Shown piece by piece: positions 32,901 through 45,130 of a stretch of 64,000 bases of DNA. Source of the stretch: Dactylonectria macrodidyma (taxonomy: Eukaryota; Ascomycota; Sordariomycetes; Hypocreales; Nectriaceae). The stretch spans positions 284,665-348,664 of the forward strand of contig JAGMUV010000044.1 of assembly GCA_020744425.1 (NCBI GenBank), read 5' to 3'. A program made the translations under genes and the position numbers. The notes under the pieces are model-generated. The model worked only from the letters and a program-made list of their open reading frames with translations, was not told the DNA's origin and ran no database searches. The stretch's first letter is position 1; each line of letters opens with the position of its first letter.

Positions 32901-35900
32901 GAAGCCGACAGCCTTCAGATCTTCATCCCATCGGGAGACTGGCACATACGGCTGATCCGGACGACCGTCCTCCTCCCCCAGCCACCAACCCGCAAAGTTG
33001 CCGAATATGTAGTTCGACGCGCGGGACACAGAACAGAGTTCAGTCATGACAAGCATTCCATCCGACCTGAGTAGAGGCCGCAAATTGCCCAAGGTCTGTC
33101 GCAGGAAAGGTGTTGCATGTAGGACGTTTGATGCAATGATGAGATCATACGAGTCCTCCTTAAATCCCTGCTCTCCTGGATCCCGAGTGATGTCAAAGAC
33201 TTTAAACTCCATGTTGGAAGCATGCGCGAAACGCTCCCTGGCCGCGGGAAAGAATCCGGCAGAGACGTCTGTGAAGGTATAAATGGAACATGCCGGCATC
33301 CCACCTATGTCGGCAAGACTCCTGAGAATGGTCTCGGTAGTCCCGCCGGTTCCAGCTCCAACCTCGAGAATGCGGAGGTTAGGTCTTGTATGAGCTAGCA
33401 GGGTTATAAATCTGGCGTAGTCGAAGCCCATGACGTCGTAGATGCTTGCTAGGACGTTATGTTGCAGGAGAATATCCAGCGTGTTGGCATCGCCAGTGAA
33501 GATATTCTGAATATTGTCAAAAACGAGCTTCAATCCGATTGTGAAAGCCTTTTTGGGGAGCTTCAGCAGTTGTTCAATCCGCTCCGCAATCAGCGCCTGC
33601 CTCTCCTTCTTCGGGAGCCTAACATACTGCTCAGAGTCGTCAACGAGCTTGTACCTGCCGGCCATAGCCCAGCCAATTTGCTGGTTCATCCAATCTCGGA
33701 ATTTGGCAAAGTGAGGTTGGTGTGGCTGGAGATATCTGATGCTTTCAACAGTCTCCAATATCAGCATGAGCACGAGCTCTTCTTGCAACTGAGTCTCGAT
33801 TCTGTCCGAGTCAGGCGGTGTAAAGAGGGTCGAGATGTCCACAAAGTCAAAGTCTGGGAGCCAACTGAGCCTTGCAGCTGCATGGACGTCGACCGTTTCG
33901 GAGCATTTGTCATCGCCCAAGGGTCGGAACTCAATGCCGGAGGCGTGCAAAACCAACTTTCCATCTGCGATACACTCGATACAGGGCAAGTCCTTGTTGC
34001 CGTATTTGTTCCAGGCTTTGGCATCCATGACATCGGCCCCTGGACCAATCTCGAGGTCCTCGATTAGTGTTGGGACGCACAACTCTGTGATCCGCCGCTC
34101 GATTCCCTTGGCTCTCGCCACGAGCAAGAGCTGTAGGCAGGCATCTATCGCAGCCGGGTGCAAGGTGAATGGTGCGCGACTCTGTTGGCTTCTGTTGACA
34201 ATCTGTGCGATGGCGAGCTCCTCCGTGACTGATGATGTGACTTCTTGGAGACCACGGAACTCTGGCCCATATTGAAATCCAGCTTTGGCAAGATTACCAT
34301 AGACTCGAGAGCAGTCCACAACCCGTGGCAATGTTTCTGGCTTCCACTGGCTCGGAGGAATGTTTCTCAAGATAGCCACCTGTCCACCACAATGCTGTAC
34401 CCAGGTCGAACCTTTGAACGATACGATAGAGAAATCAAACCACTCTGAATCTTCGTTGTCGTTGAGCCTGTGACGTTTGAGGGTTGTCATAAGCTCTGTC
34501 GGCGCTGAAGTTGATAGAAGCAGGGCTGTGTGAGCAACGACGTGTCTAAGTCGATACCCATCTTTGTGTGAAGAGTGTGTGAGCTGTCTCGCCGCCTCGC
34601 CAGCAATGGCGACATACCCTGCGAAAGGAAAGACGATGTCGTGCTGGATTTTGTGGTCGGATAGCCAAGGTTCGTCCTCGACTTGGAGAATGTTACGCCA
34701 TTGAGGTTCGGTTTCTGAGCCCTCCAATGTTCGAGCACCCAAGAGACAATGGTGAGGGTACCGACGGGTTCTCCAGCCTCTAGACACACGGCTTTCATTC
34801 CAATAGGATGAGCTATGATCCCATGGATATGTTGGCAATCCTGACAAAGCCTTTCCACTCGGGAACATGTGTCTCAAGTCCAAGGCAGCACCCTCTTGGT
34901 ACAGCTTTCCTACCGACGAGAGAACGCTGACCATGGAGTCTTTGCCGCGACATAGAGCTGATACGTAGTTGAAAGGCCGGGTTCTGGATGCACAAATCTG
35001 TCTTAACGGCCCAACTAAGGTTGAGTGTGGCCCAATTTCTAAGAAAACACCGTTCTTGTTGAGAGCCATCAAGTTGGAGACTGCCAATGAGAACCTCACC
35101 GGGGATGTGAGATTAGTGATCCAGTACGGCGGCTTGCTGACCTCATCATCTATGAGCTTGCCTGTGACGGATGAGAAAAAGGGTACCTTGAGTTGAGAGC
35201 TTGACATTTGGAAAAGTCCAGTTTCTGTCTCAAGCAACACCTGATATTCACCACCCAGAGGCACCATGTGGTCTGTTCTGTCAGTGACTGCGTGTAATAA
35301 GACGGCGGCTCAGAGGACCTTACGTGAATGATATGCCATGTCAACTTTGAGTTCCCGAGTAAACATATCCGGCAAGTCCCTTTTGATAGCGTCCACGACT
35401 TCGCGGAGCTTATCGGCATCTCCTGAGATGGTGGAGCTGTTTGGGCTGTTCTCACATGCAACGACAACACCATCGCACAAGTATTGTGGCAAATCGGAAG
35501 CTCCCATGCCTATGGCTGCCATGGCGCCACTTAGGGTTTGCTGTGTGGTAATATAACCGCGATAATAAGCAGTAGTGATTGCATCTGCCATCGAAATATG
35601 ACCAGAAGCATATGCCGCTGCGATCTCGCCACTGGAATGCCCGACAACAGCAACTGGAGTGAGCCCCAATCTGGCAAAGTTGTTAAAGAGTGCGACTTGA
35701 ATCGCGGTGCAAAGTGGTTGCGACAGCTCTGCCTTGTGCATTAGACTCGATTTGCTTGGTTTCAAAAGTTCGTCTAGAAACGGAGCTTAGTACTCAAATG
35801 ACACTGCATGTGGGGGTAAATGCTTGCTTACCGATCATGTTCCAGGATGGTGGATGGTTCAGCTCTTTCAACTTTTGATCCATCATCAAGATGTCCTTGC

Positions 35901-37980
35901 GGAAATCAGCATCTTTTAGAATTAGTTCGCTGCACATTTCAGGCCACTGGGCCCCTTGGCCGCTGAACACGACGAATACAGGCGGTGCTTCCTGTGGTGC
36001 CTTGACCGCTCCAGGCGCCTCTGTGAACCCATTTTGATCAATGATGGCAAAGGCTCTGTGTGGTAGCTGTTCTCTGTGCATGGCCCTAGTGTAGGCCATG
36101 TTGGAACTCAACGCTGGGTTGATGCTGATCCAGTCTCGATGGCGACGGATCTGTTCAGTTAAGGATGATTCAGTGTTGGCTGAAAACAGGAGTAACTCGG
36201 GCTTTGAAGCAATGTATGTATTGTTTCCATTAGAGAGTTTAATGCTTCCATTGGCCTTCTCAATGTTTCCATTGGTGTGTTCAACGTTGCCATTGGTGTT
36301 TTGCAGGCCGTTCCCGATTTGATCTCTTTCATCAGGTTGAGGATAAGACTCAAGAATCACCTGTGGATATGTTAGACTCTCCGACACTCAACAGAAGGAA
36401 AGAAGATCACCTACATGCGCATTGCTGCCACCGATTCCGAACGAATTTATGCTAATTCTTTCCTGTCGTTTAGGTGGAAAAGGTGTCGGAACAACCGGGA
36501 CCGTCAATTTGTACTCGGAGAAGGGAACTATAAAGCCGCGTCAGCAATGACTCTGCCATCAACAGCACTCCTCGTGTCATCACATACTCTTGGGATTAGG
36601 GCTGTTGAACTTGATGTTTGGCGGAATGATCTTGTGTTGAAGAGCCAAGACGGCCTTAATCACCGATGTAATCCCCGCCGAGCCTTCGGAATGGCCCAGA
36701 TTTGGCTTGACCGAGCCGATGTAGATCCCTTCGCCGCCAAAGACTTTACCCACAGCCGTGGTTTCAATGGGATCTCCTGTAGCAGTACCGGTTCCATGAC
36801 ACTAGATGACCTCGCTCAACTCAGTGCTTCAGACTGACAAGGCTTTTGCACCTACCTCCATAAACGCCGTGTCTCGAGGGTCCAAGCCAGCATCCTCGTA
36901 AGCTCTCCGAATGAGTGCCTCCTGAGCGGCCCCATTCGGCGTCACCAGGCTCTGGCTCTTACCGTCGCAGTTTGCAGCTGTGCCCTTAATGATGGCTCGA
37001 ATTGGATTGCCGTCTCGAAGAGCATCGTCTAGGCGTTTGACGTACACTGCCGTGATGGCTTCTGCTCTCGCATAGCCATTGGCACTAGCATCAAAGGTTT
37101 TGCAAGACCCGTCCGAGGCAAGCACCTCTCCTGCGGACATTGTAGCTGTAAGTGTAGGAGTTGTGATCAAGCTGGCGCCAGCCACAACTGCGGCGGTAGC
37201 ATCACCGGCCTGGATGGCGCGGAAGGCCTCGTGTAGGCCGAGAAGCGAGGATGAACAACCCGTTCTGATGACCATGCTATGGAAAGGTACCGAGTTAGGT
37301 TACATGCAACACGATGGATTCAATAGTGCAACGCTTTCTTACCTAGGACCTCGAAAATCGTACTCGTATGAGACACGGTTGGCCATCATGAGATCGGCAT
37401 GTCCCGTCACTGTGTAGCCACCCGCTAGTTGGGGCTCCTTTGCGCTCATCATTAGCCAGTCATCTCCGAACGTCCCCACGTAGCACCCAATGATCTGGCC
37501 TCGATAATTGACCTCTCCTGCATCTTCAAGGCACTCCCTTGTTACCTCGAGGAGTAATCGCTGCTGGGGATCAGTCTTTCCCAGCTCGTTTCTGGTCAAC
37601 GTGAAGAAGGAAGTGTCAAGACCTGACAAGTCTTCTTCCAGAAAATATCCATACTTGACTTTCACGGCGTCTTTCCCGCCTAGGCTATCATCGAACCCGT
37701 CCAGGTTATAGCGGCTGATAGGAATGGTGCTCCGCGCATCCCGGCCACTGTGCAAGAGGTCCCAGAACTCTTCCCCGTTGCGGATGCCTCCAGGAAGACG
37801 TAGTCCTATCCCGCAGATGGCAACGTCCGGCAAGTGGAATGCTTGGCCACTACCGCTACCTCCGGCACCATTTCTTCTTGAGGGGCTATTAGGACTAGCC
37901 TCTGAAGAATTCTCCGGTGTAGGAACCCTTTTCGATTCGCCGTCAGATGATGCGTTTTCGTCGTGATCACTCATTATCAT
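29920..37980 (-). CDS. Highly reducing iterative type I PKS (KS-AT-DH-cMT-ER-KR-ACP)
   Basis: Nine exons (37980-37343, 37276-36856, 36801-36588, 36527-36415, 36360-35832, 35773-35324, 35272-31420, 31360-30883, 30831-29920) splice in phase to 2535 aa, with introns of 51-66 bp. KS Cys220 lies in RTGCSSSL, with ECHGTGT and [11 protein letters not shown] Ser685 in GHSSGE; DH at about 960-1260 (His995, Asp1165); cMT motif LEVGAGTGG near 1423; [10 protein letters not shown] near 1830 and a HSACGGVG nucleotide site; KR with VGGIMGLG and a GNYKAG active-site Tyr; ACP Ser2489 in GLDSL. There is no release domain, as usual for this class. It should build a C-methylated, largely saturated chain, needing a separate release step. 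The DH motif reads HxxxHxxxxP, where Gly is usual. An ATG at 37974 has better context than 37980. Confidence 0.92.
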
Positions 37981-39526
37981 TGAGAGCAGATAGGCACTGT
38001 AATAGCTAGCCAAAGACAGTTGGAGACTTGAGGTAATCGTCCCCTGTTTGCCTGTTGATTAGTATGGAGAGTAATAGCCAGTTTGGTGGATAGGTAAAAC
38101 AATGACACAATAGATCTGATGCTGGCTACTCCCATGTCCTAATACTGCCACTAAATCACCCATATGTCATCGATTGAAGTGTGGAACGTCGCCGATGCAA
38201 CCAACACCTGATAATGATAAAGCCAGCAAATGAGACGCCTGTAAACAAGGCCACGCCGGCTCTTAGTCGCGGCATGCTCATTATCTCTAGCTATATCCAG
38301 CTAGTTATATGGCTGCTTCAATATTGAGAGGATGAGGTAGGTCACGTCTCGTAGTTGTTGCCATGGCTCGATCGGAAGGGAGCCCGGCTGTGCTTGCAGA
38401 CCTGTCCTGGTGACAAGCTGTCCTCGCGTCAGATGCAACATTCCCTAACTATTTCGGGCACACCTTGCACTCTCTTGGTGCCAGCGCACAGCGGGGTTGG
38501 GCATGACGAAAGGTCTGGATCCATAGATTATAGACGGTATCCAATGGGATCCGACGGCTACTGCGAGCCCCCACACCTTTGATCGGCTCACGAACCCTTT
38601 GTTCCAGCCAAGCCTCAAGCATCTGTAGGTTGCAGTGAACTTGTTCATGAACTGATTCTCAACGGCAATCTGGCGTCCAATGGCTGTGTTGGACTTCACC
38701 GCATTTCCCTATACAGGGATTCGCGGTATTATTCCATGCAACCATGTCATGACAAATATGCTGGTTAGATCGAACCACTCCGTGTCGAGATCTGATTAGT
38801 TGCTCACCACCTACGACTCTACTAATCATGTCCACCTAGGGCTGATACAGGAGCCCCGAAAGCCTGCATTGCGTCTGCTAACCCGCAATCGCAGGTGTGG
38901 TCCAACACACATCGTCTAGCAAATGCATTCTAGACCAATGAGAAGTCTCCGCGGATGCAGGGCATTGCAAAAGCTCCCTGCAAGTTTACGGACTTAACTG
39001 TAGCTCAAGTGTCATGTCGGGATATCCGCTAAAAGAGATGGGCTGACGGTAGCTATTGGGATACATACTTTCGAGAGTGCGCGTCACCCCGACCGCTCGT
39101 TTGAGCATGGGCCCCTTGTGATCCAATTACTTGGAACTGAGGCGGAGTGCCCTGCGCATGCTAAAAAGACTAGGGGAACCGCTGCCTTGGTAATGCACGA
39201 TGCAGCGTACCTCGGCTTTTGCATCACAATCTGACAGTACAAAGTGTCATGGTACCAAGAAGCGGAGAGCAGCCTTTCATCATCCACTGTAACATCATGC
39301 GAGAATCACATCCTAGCTTATAGGGTCTTACAGGTGTTTATGGGGCCTTGCTTCTCTCTTCTTATCTCCACCTGATATGGGCTCACACTGATTACTGAGT
39401 TCCCGAAAACAGTAATAAATGGACATGGCTCTCTTTAGACTCCGCCTGAGGGAAGATGCCGCCTACTAAGCTTAGATAGAGCGAAGTACAGTAGCCCCAG
39501 AGGGTAGTCGCCAGGCACCTCCGTTT
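37981..39526. other. PKS promoter region
   Basis: 1.5 kb with no convincing coding frame, between the second methyltransferase gene and the PKS start, both on the minus strand. It should hold the PKS promoter and leader. Only short frames are present and I see no recognisable repeats. Confidence 0.5.
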
Positions 39527-40267
39527 CTACGTGCGTGGTCTTCTGGCCTTGAAGAAAAACACCATGCCCACAATATGCGACTCTACCTCCTCGAACTCTC
39601 TTCTCAACACGTCTTCAAATACATTGGGATCCTCACCATAATTGTCAAACACGCCCCTCTTGTTATAAAAGCCCAGCGCGAATGACGCAATGCCTCTCAC
39701 TTTCGCCTCAGTCTTCACCCTGTAACCCTCCGGTGTCTTCTCCCACACCTTGCCCAATACTGTGGCTCCAAAGAGAACGCCGTCGTCCGTTAGATGCTGC
39801 CTGGCTACTGTAAAAGCTTGGGCCTTGGCCGCTGTTGGTCCGGGCATGTGATGCAGTAAAAGGTATTGGGATGCCGAGTTGAACTTCTCTCCATCTAGCG
39901 CCGCAGGCATCGGCTTCGCAGCGTCTGCAAGAACTGTCCGAACATCCACCTTCGGATGGTGAGACAAGATGCGCTGCTTGGCTGAATCCAGAGAGTGCTG
40001 GCTCAGGTCCACCAGGGTAATATGCTGATCCCTTTGCGCTCCTTCCGAGGCTTGGATTTTGGATAGACTTGTGATGGGAAAGTAACCGTTCCCAACGCCG
40101 ATGTCAATATGACGTTTAGAGAAATTCTCCACAAAGAACGGGAGTAGGAACTTTTTGGTGGAGCATTTCCAGATATGAGGGGCTGAAATCCGAATGACGT
40201 ACCAATCGTATATGAGAAGAACGAGAGGCGTAAAACGGATTGATCCAGCGTTAGGGGCGGGGACCAT
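39527..40267 (-). CDS. Class I SAM-dependent methyltransferase
   Basis: A single exon from the ATG at 40267 encodes 246 aa; the frame is open to 40282 but only through a TTG. A leading segment (IRFTPLVLLIYDWYVIR) precedes the SAM-binding motif HIDIGVGNGYFP (about residue 58). It is followed by ITLVDLSQHSLDSAK (acidic residue for the ribose), LLLHHMPG and the closing VFFFKARRP. The arrangement fits the UbiE/type-11/12-like methyltransferases often found beside fungal PKS genes. Substrate is unknown; O-methylation of the PKS product is inferred from position, 1.5 kb upstream of the PKS on the same strand. No damage is visible. Confidence 0.8.
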   Translation of the reverse strand: MVPAPNAGSIRFTPLVLLIYDWYVIRISAPHIWKCSTKKFLLPFFVENFSKRHIDIGVGNGYFPITSLSKIQASEGAQRDQHITLVDLSQHSLDSAKQRILSHHPKVDVRTVLADAAKPMPAALDGEKFNSASQYLLLHHMPGPTAAKAQAFTVARQHLTDDGVLFGATVLGKVWEKTPEGYRVKTEAKVRGIASFALGFYNKRGVFDNYGEDPNVFEDVLRREFEEVESHIVGMVFFFKARRPRT

Positions 40268-41930
40268 GGTGAGGTAACTCAACGGGGAAGAACAATAGTG
40301 AGCAACAGCAAGGCCTCACATCAGGCTGGTCAGGGTGGTGTATTTATGGGCAGTTATCGGCATAGGGAGGTGTGTTCCCCTTAGCTGCAGTAGCTCAATG
40401 CACTTCAACATCCGCTATCGACAGCTTGGGCAAAGTATGCATTACCTAGCAACCTGGCAGTTCTTAGCGGTTGTCGCCACCCGTTACTCAAAGACGCGCC
40501 TTACTAGTGCTGTACGTCAGAATGCCGGGGGGATTTCCATGGTGCTCAAACGTAATTCGAGACTGTCAGCACTATCTTAGAAATGAGGCCCATTACTAGC
40601 GTTCTTTCAACCAAACCACAGCATTGTCTACTGTTGTATCCTCTTCTCCAGACGAATCAGCCCACTTGCGGGGGTCTCTATGTATGTTCATCCCGATCAG
40701 GCTAGTTGTCCAGTAGGTAGTCCGCGTTCTCCCAGGCAACTGAGGCAATAACACGTCATGCTAGTTACCCATGACTGCCAAATAGTTCTCATTCTCAAAT
40801 GTCCTCGTGAGGTCACTTCCCCGCCGGCTGTTGTACTGAGACCTCATCCCAGTGTCATTTAATCGTTGGTTACGGTACTAATACCTACCCCTCCTTCGGT
40901 CATCCTTGTCTGATAAGAATACCAAAGGCCACATCGTTCGCGAACCAACATGGAAGAAGGGTGTCGAAAGAGGTTCTCATTCCACACAGGGTTGAAAAAT
41001 TCTTGGACTTCGTAAAGCGGCGGTGAGAGTCCCACCACCTCTTTCTGCAATCAAGTTACCCATGCATGGATTCAAACGGGCTGCTTTCGAAGTGGAAAGT
41101 GGAGAACATGTCATAATCCGAAGCATCCGTTTGATTGTAAGCGAACAAAATCACGGGGACAATTTGTGACTTGCGCACATCGCCGTGGCCAAACGCATTC
41201 TGGCCCCACGGCCAGCCACACTTGACTCACTGCTTCAGACAGAGTCGTTTCATATGAGCTTGACTCGATGCAAGCCGGATGGCTCTGCTTTAATTTAGCC
41301 TTTGTATCCAGGTTTCCGGTGTACAATTCTCACAACTTCGATAGTAACCTATCACGTGGGATTTGCCATGACAGGATAATATGGTCTGATAATCATGCCG
41401 ATTTATCGTAACTGATGACTAAATTAAACTCGGGTCGGTATTAACCATTTCTCCTTCATGCAAACACTGCTACGCCTTCATCTATGTTTGAAGACTATTC
41501 ACCTTCAACCTTCTCCCCTCCCCCACCGATCCCATGTTGCAGTTTGAAGCCCTGCAGTTTGAAACCCATCCTCCCGTCAAAATCCTTATATCTATTTCCC
41601 CTCATTGACTGAGCAATCAACTTTCATACTAAAAGTTTCTTTCACCACCTAGATAAGAGCAGTTGATGCACTGAGGATGCTAAACAACCCGGCGTGGAGC
41701 CGGTTCATTACCCTGCTGTGTGAAATGGCCATTTGAAATACAATGCAGCTTGCCCGTCACGCGGCTTGTATCCCAATAGATGCATTCGCTACACTTATGA
41801 GCACTGTCCAAAACCGCCCAAAAGTAGCTTCACATTCAATCATTCTGTGATTTTCATGTAGGTAATCAATGGGGTGTTGTAGACTGCGTAGGGAATATGA
41901 TGATTACTTCAGAGCCAGTGAAGACAACTG
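40268..41930. other. Intergenic region at the edge of the AT-rich block
   Basis: No gene recognised; the left part is the promoter side of the methyltransferase gene. Composition is normal up to about 41930, where it changes abruptly to AT-rich repeat DNA. Confidence 0.5.
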
Positions 41931-42336
41931 TTGCAGGGGGTGGCCTGACTAATAAATAGAGGGTTAATTTATAAAAAAAAAAATACTTTTACAGAAGTCT
42001 ATAGGGGGCACAGTTCTAAAACTCTCAGCCTTCTTTTCTATATTACTAGACTAACCCTAATATGTATTTATCCTTCTGTTTAACTATATACAAGCCTGTA
42101 TTATAATTTTATAGAGAAAATTGCATTATTAGTATATAAAGGATCTTTTATTACTTATTACTAGGCCTAACTGCAAACTTACGGTTATTAAGTAGCTCTC
42201 TATAGCTACTTATTAAATATTAGAGTGTGATAATTAGTATACTACCTTAAGCTTATAAGTCTAAAGTAGGCTAAAGACCTGATCTAAGAGTTTATATAAT
42301 AATAAATTAAGTATATTATACTTAAATAATATAGGT

Positions 42337-42768
42337 TAACGTGTATGATAAGCATGCCAGTCAAACAAGCTTGCCGGTCACTCATACTGTACGGCTAAAA
42401 GTAACAATATTAGATTTTCGAAAACGGGCTATATAACTATTAAAAATATAAAAAAAGCATTTTTAGATATTTAAAGAAAAAGAAAATAGTATAGGATTTT
42501 TCTTAAATTTTTAGCTAGCTTATTATATATAAAAATATGAAGGTACACAGTGCGAATAGGCTTTTTCTTAATAACTTTATAGAAAAAAATAAATAAAGTT
42601 TTATAAAATCTTCTTAAATATTATATTATATAATTAATCTATGTTTTAAGTTTTAGCTATTTTAGGCCTAGTTCTAATTTTTAAGAATTTTTTAAAAATT
42701 GCAATTTAAGGTATAAAATGCAAGTGACCGGTATACTTGTTTGACCGGCATGCTTATCATGTACGTTA
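42337..42768. mobile_element. TIR element B of the modular family (432 bp)
   Basis: The right end (read inward) is TAACGTACATGATAA, GCATGCCGGTCAAACAA, GTATACCGGTCAC; the left end is the same with a few changes (TAACGTGTATG, CCAGTC). The word TRCCGGTC occurs twice at 17-bp spacing at each end. Inside the arms it shares ATACTGTACRGCTAAAAGT on one side and CTTAAAAATTAGAACTAGGC on the other with the member at 44082. Confidence 0.8.
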
Positions 42769-42810
42769 TATCTAATAATAGTAAAGTCTAAAGTACTTAA
42801 TATAATTAAG

Positions 42811-43687
42811 TATTATTAATAATTAAGGAGTTGCTTATATTAAATATATACTTCTTAATTAATTATATACTCTTAGTCTATTATTAGTATAATAAGAGCG
42901 AAAGAGAGTACTAAGAGTAATATCCTTTACTCCTTTATTCTTATTATTCTTATTACTTTTATTCTAATTTATTAGACCTAAGCTAATATGTCTTTTAGTT
43001 CTTTAAAAGCTTATTATTATATATATATATTATTAATTTTAACTGCTTAATTATAATATAAGTTATAATATAATATTCTCTTTTTAAAGGTCTTATCCTT
43101 AAGACTATATAAGTAGACCTTAGTGCTTAGTTTTTATTAATTTATTTCTTCTTTATTATTATTATTATTATATTAATAGTATATTAAATAAGATTATAAA
43201 GTATATAATTATATAAAAAAACTAAGAGATTAAAGTTCTTACTAAGTTTATTAAATTATTTAGTATTAAAATATTATTTTATACTTTTTATATTTATATA
43301 AAGCGTTATTATATTATAAGTCTAAAGTTAATTTATTATTTTAAATATATAAAGGCTTATTAATTATATAAGCATTTAGAATTTAAAGTTATAATTTATA
43401 AGTACTTTTATTTCTTATTTTAGGATTTTTAATAATTCTTATTTTAATTTTTAAAATTATTTATATTATAGTTTAAGTTCCTATTAAGCAGTTAGAAATA
43501 GTAGAATAATAAGGCCTGCATCTAGTTTAGACTAATAGCATAGCCCCACTTAGGACTAACGCTTTATTAAGACTAATAATAATAGTCTAAGACTAATAGC
43601 AGTCCTCTAAGCAGAATAGTAATTTACTTAGTATATAGTTAATTAAGGAGTGTATATTAAATATAAGCAGCTCCTTAGCTATTAATA
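42811..43687. mobile_element. TIR pair bounding about 0.88 kb, arms self-complementary
   Basis: The arm at 42811-42870 is matched by the reverse complement of 43631-43687 with few mismatches. Each arm is itself an imperfect palindrome around TTATATTAAATATA. The interior is AT-rich and carries no gene. Because all is AT-rich, chance similarity is more likely than elsewhere, but about 50 aligned positions is hard to explain that way. Confidence 0.5.
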
Positions 43688-44081
43688 TAACTTAGTTATA
43701 TTAAATACATTTTACTTTACTATTATTAAATATAATAAGTATTATTTAATCTTAACTTATTTAATTACTTTATTATATAAACCTTTAAATTAGAACTTAA
43801 TATATATTAGTCTTATAAAGATAGTATATTAATCTAATTATTATATATTAATAGTTCTTATTTATTATATTATTTATATTAAGCTTAAATAATATTAAAT
43901 TATTATAATAGCCTTACTTATTATACTTAGTTTAATTCTATTCTTTTCTTATTAATTAATAAATAAACTACTTATCTTAGTTTTAATAAATATAAATAAT
44001 AAAGAAGAAGTTATTATACTTATAAGTTATAAAGTAAAAGTATATAAGCTAAAGTAATATAATAAATAACTTAGTAATATA

Positions 44082-44521
44082 TAACGTACATGATAAGCGA
44101 GTGCACCAACCAAGTGAGTGCACCAGAGCAAGTTTACACCTTAAACACGATTTTTAAAAAACGTCTTAAAAATTCAAACTACGCTTAAAATGGCTATAAT
44201 TTAAAAAATAGATGTATTAATTTAATTATAATAATTAAATATTTTTCTAGGTTTTTATAAAAACTCTTTATAAAGTTATTTAAAATAATCTTATTCGCAC
44301 TGTTTTTTTTCTTATTTTTATTTTTAAAAAGCTAAGTAAATTTTTTAAAAGTCTAGAAAAAATACTATCTTATGACTTTTTTATTTAAAGATCTAAAGTT
44401 AATTCCTTAAAATTCCTAGAACTATATATCTAATTTTAGAAAATTGAAAATTTTGACTTTTAGCTGTACAGTATAAGTGGTGCACTCACTTGGTTGGTGC
44501 ACTCGCTTATCATGTACGTTA
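44082..44521. mobile_element. TIR element C of the modular family (440 bp)
   Basis: Both ends read TAACGTACATGATAA, GCGAGTGCACCAACCAA, GTGAGTGCACCA going inward; the arms are identical over about 45 bp. The word GAGTGCACC occurs twice at each end, 17 bp apart. The internal flank (CTTAAAAATTCAAACTACGC, TTAAAATGGCTATAA) matches elements at 21418 and 42337. Identical arms in RIP-decayed surroundings suggest a recent insertion, or escape from RIP because it is short. Confidence 0.85.
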
Positions 44522-45130
44522 TACTAACTTTACTAAAGCCTTTTATAAAGATACTATTAAAAAATAAAGATAAATTAATAACTTAAATAACTAAGTTAAA
44601 GTACTTATAAATAAATTTAAAAGGCTTATTAAGGCCTTTAAAAAATAAACTAGCCTTTATAAAGATTATATTAAGAATCTAGCTTTTAATTTAATAATAA
44701 GAAAAGATATTAGAAAAATCCTTAAATTAAGATAATTAGACCTTTATAATAGATCTATAGCTATACTCTAAGGATTCTTAACATAGCTTAGGGCTTACTA
44801 GCTATACTATCTAATTTAGTTTATTACTAATAATACTAAAGTCTAGTATACTATAGAGTTCCTTAAGAATAAAGCCCTTTAATAATTCAAACTTATTATA
44901 AAGGACTATATTAACTATATCTATACTAATAAGAAAGAAGAAACTAGAACTATTTATAAAAGCTATAAAGTCTTTAAGTATAAGCTTAAAAGCACTTTTA
45001 AACTCTAGAATAAGAAATAAGTAGTAGAATAGTAGATTTAAAAACTCTATTAAAAAGGAGCAGTATCTATATATATAGCTAAATACTATAACCTCACCTT
45101 ATGACTTAATTAAAGAAAAGAAGAATATAT

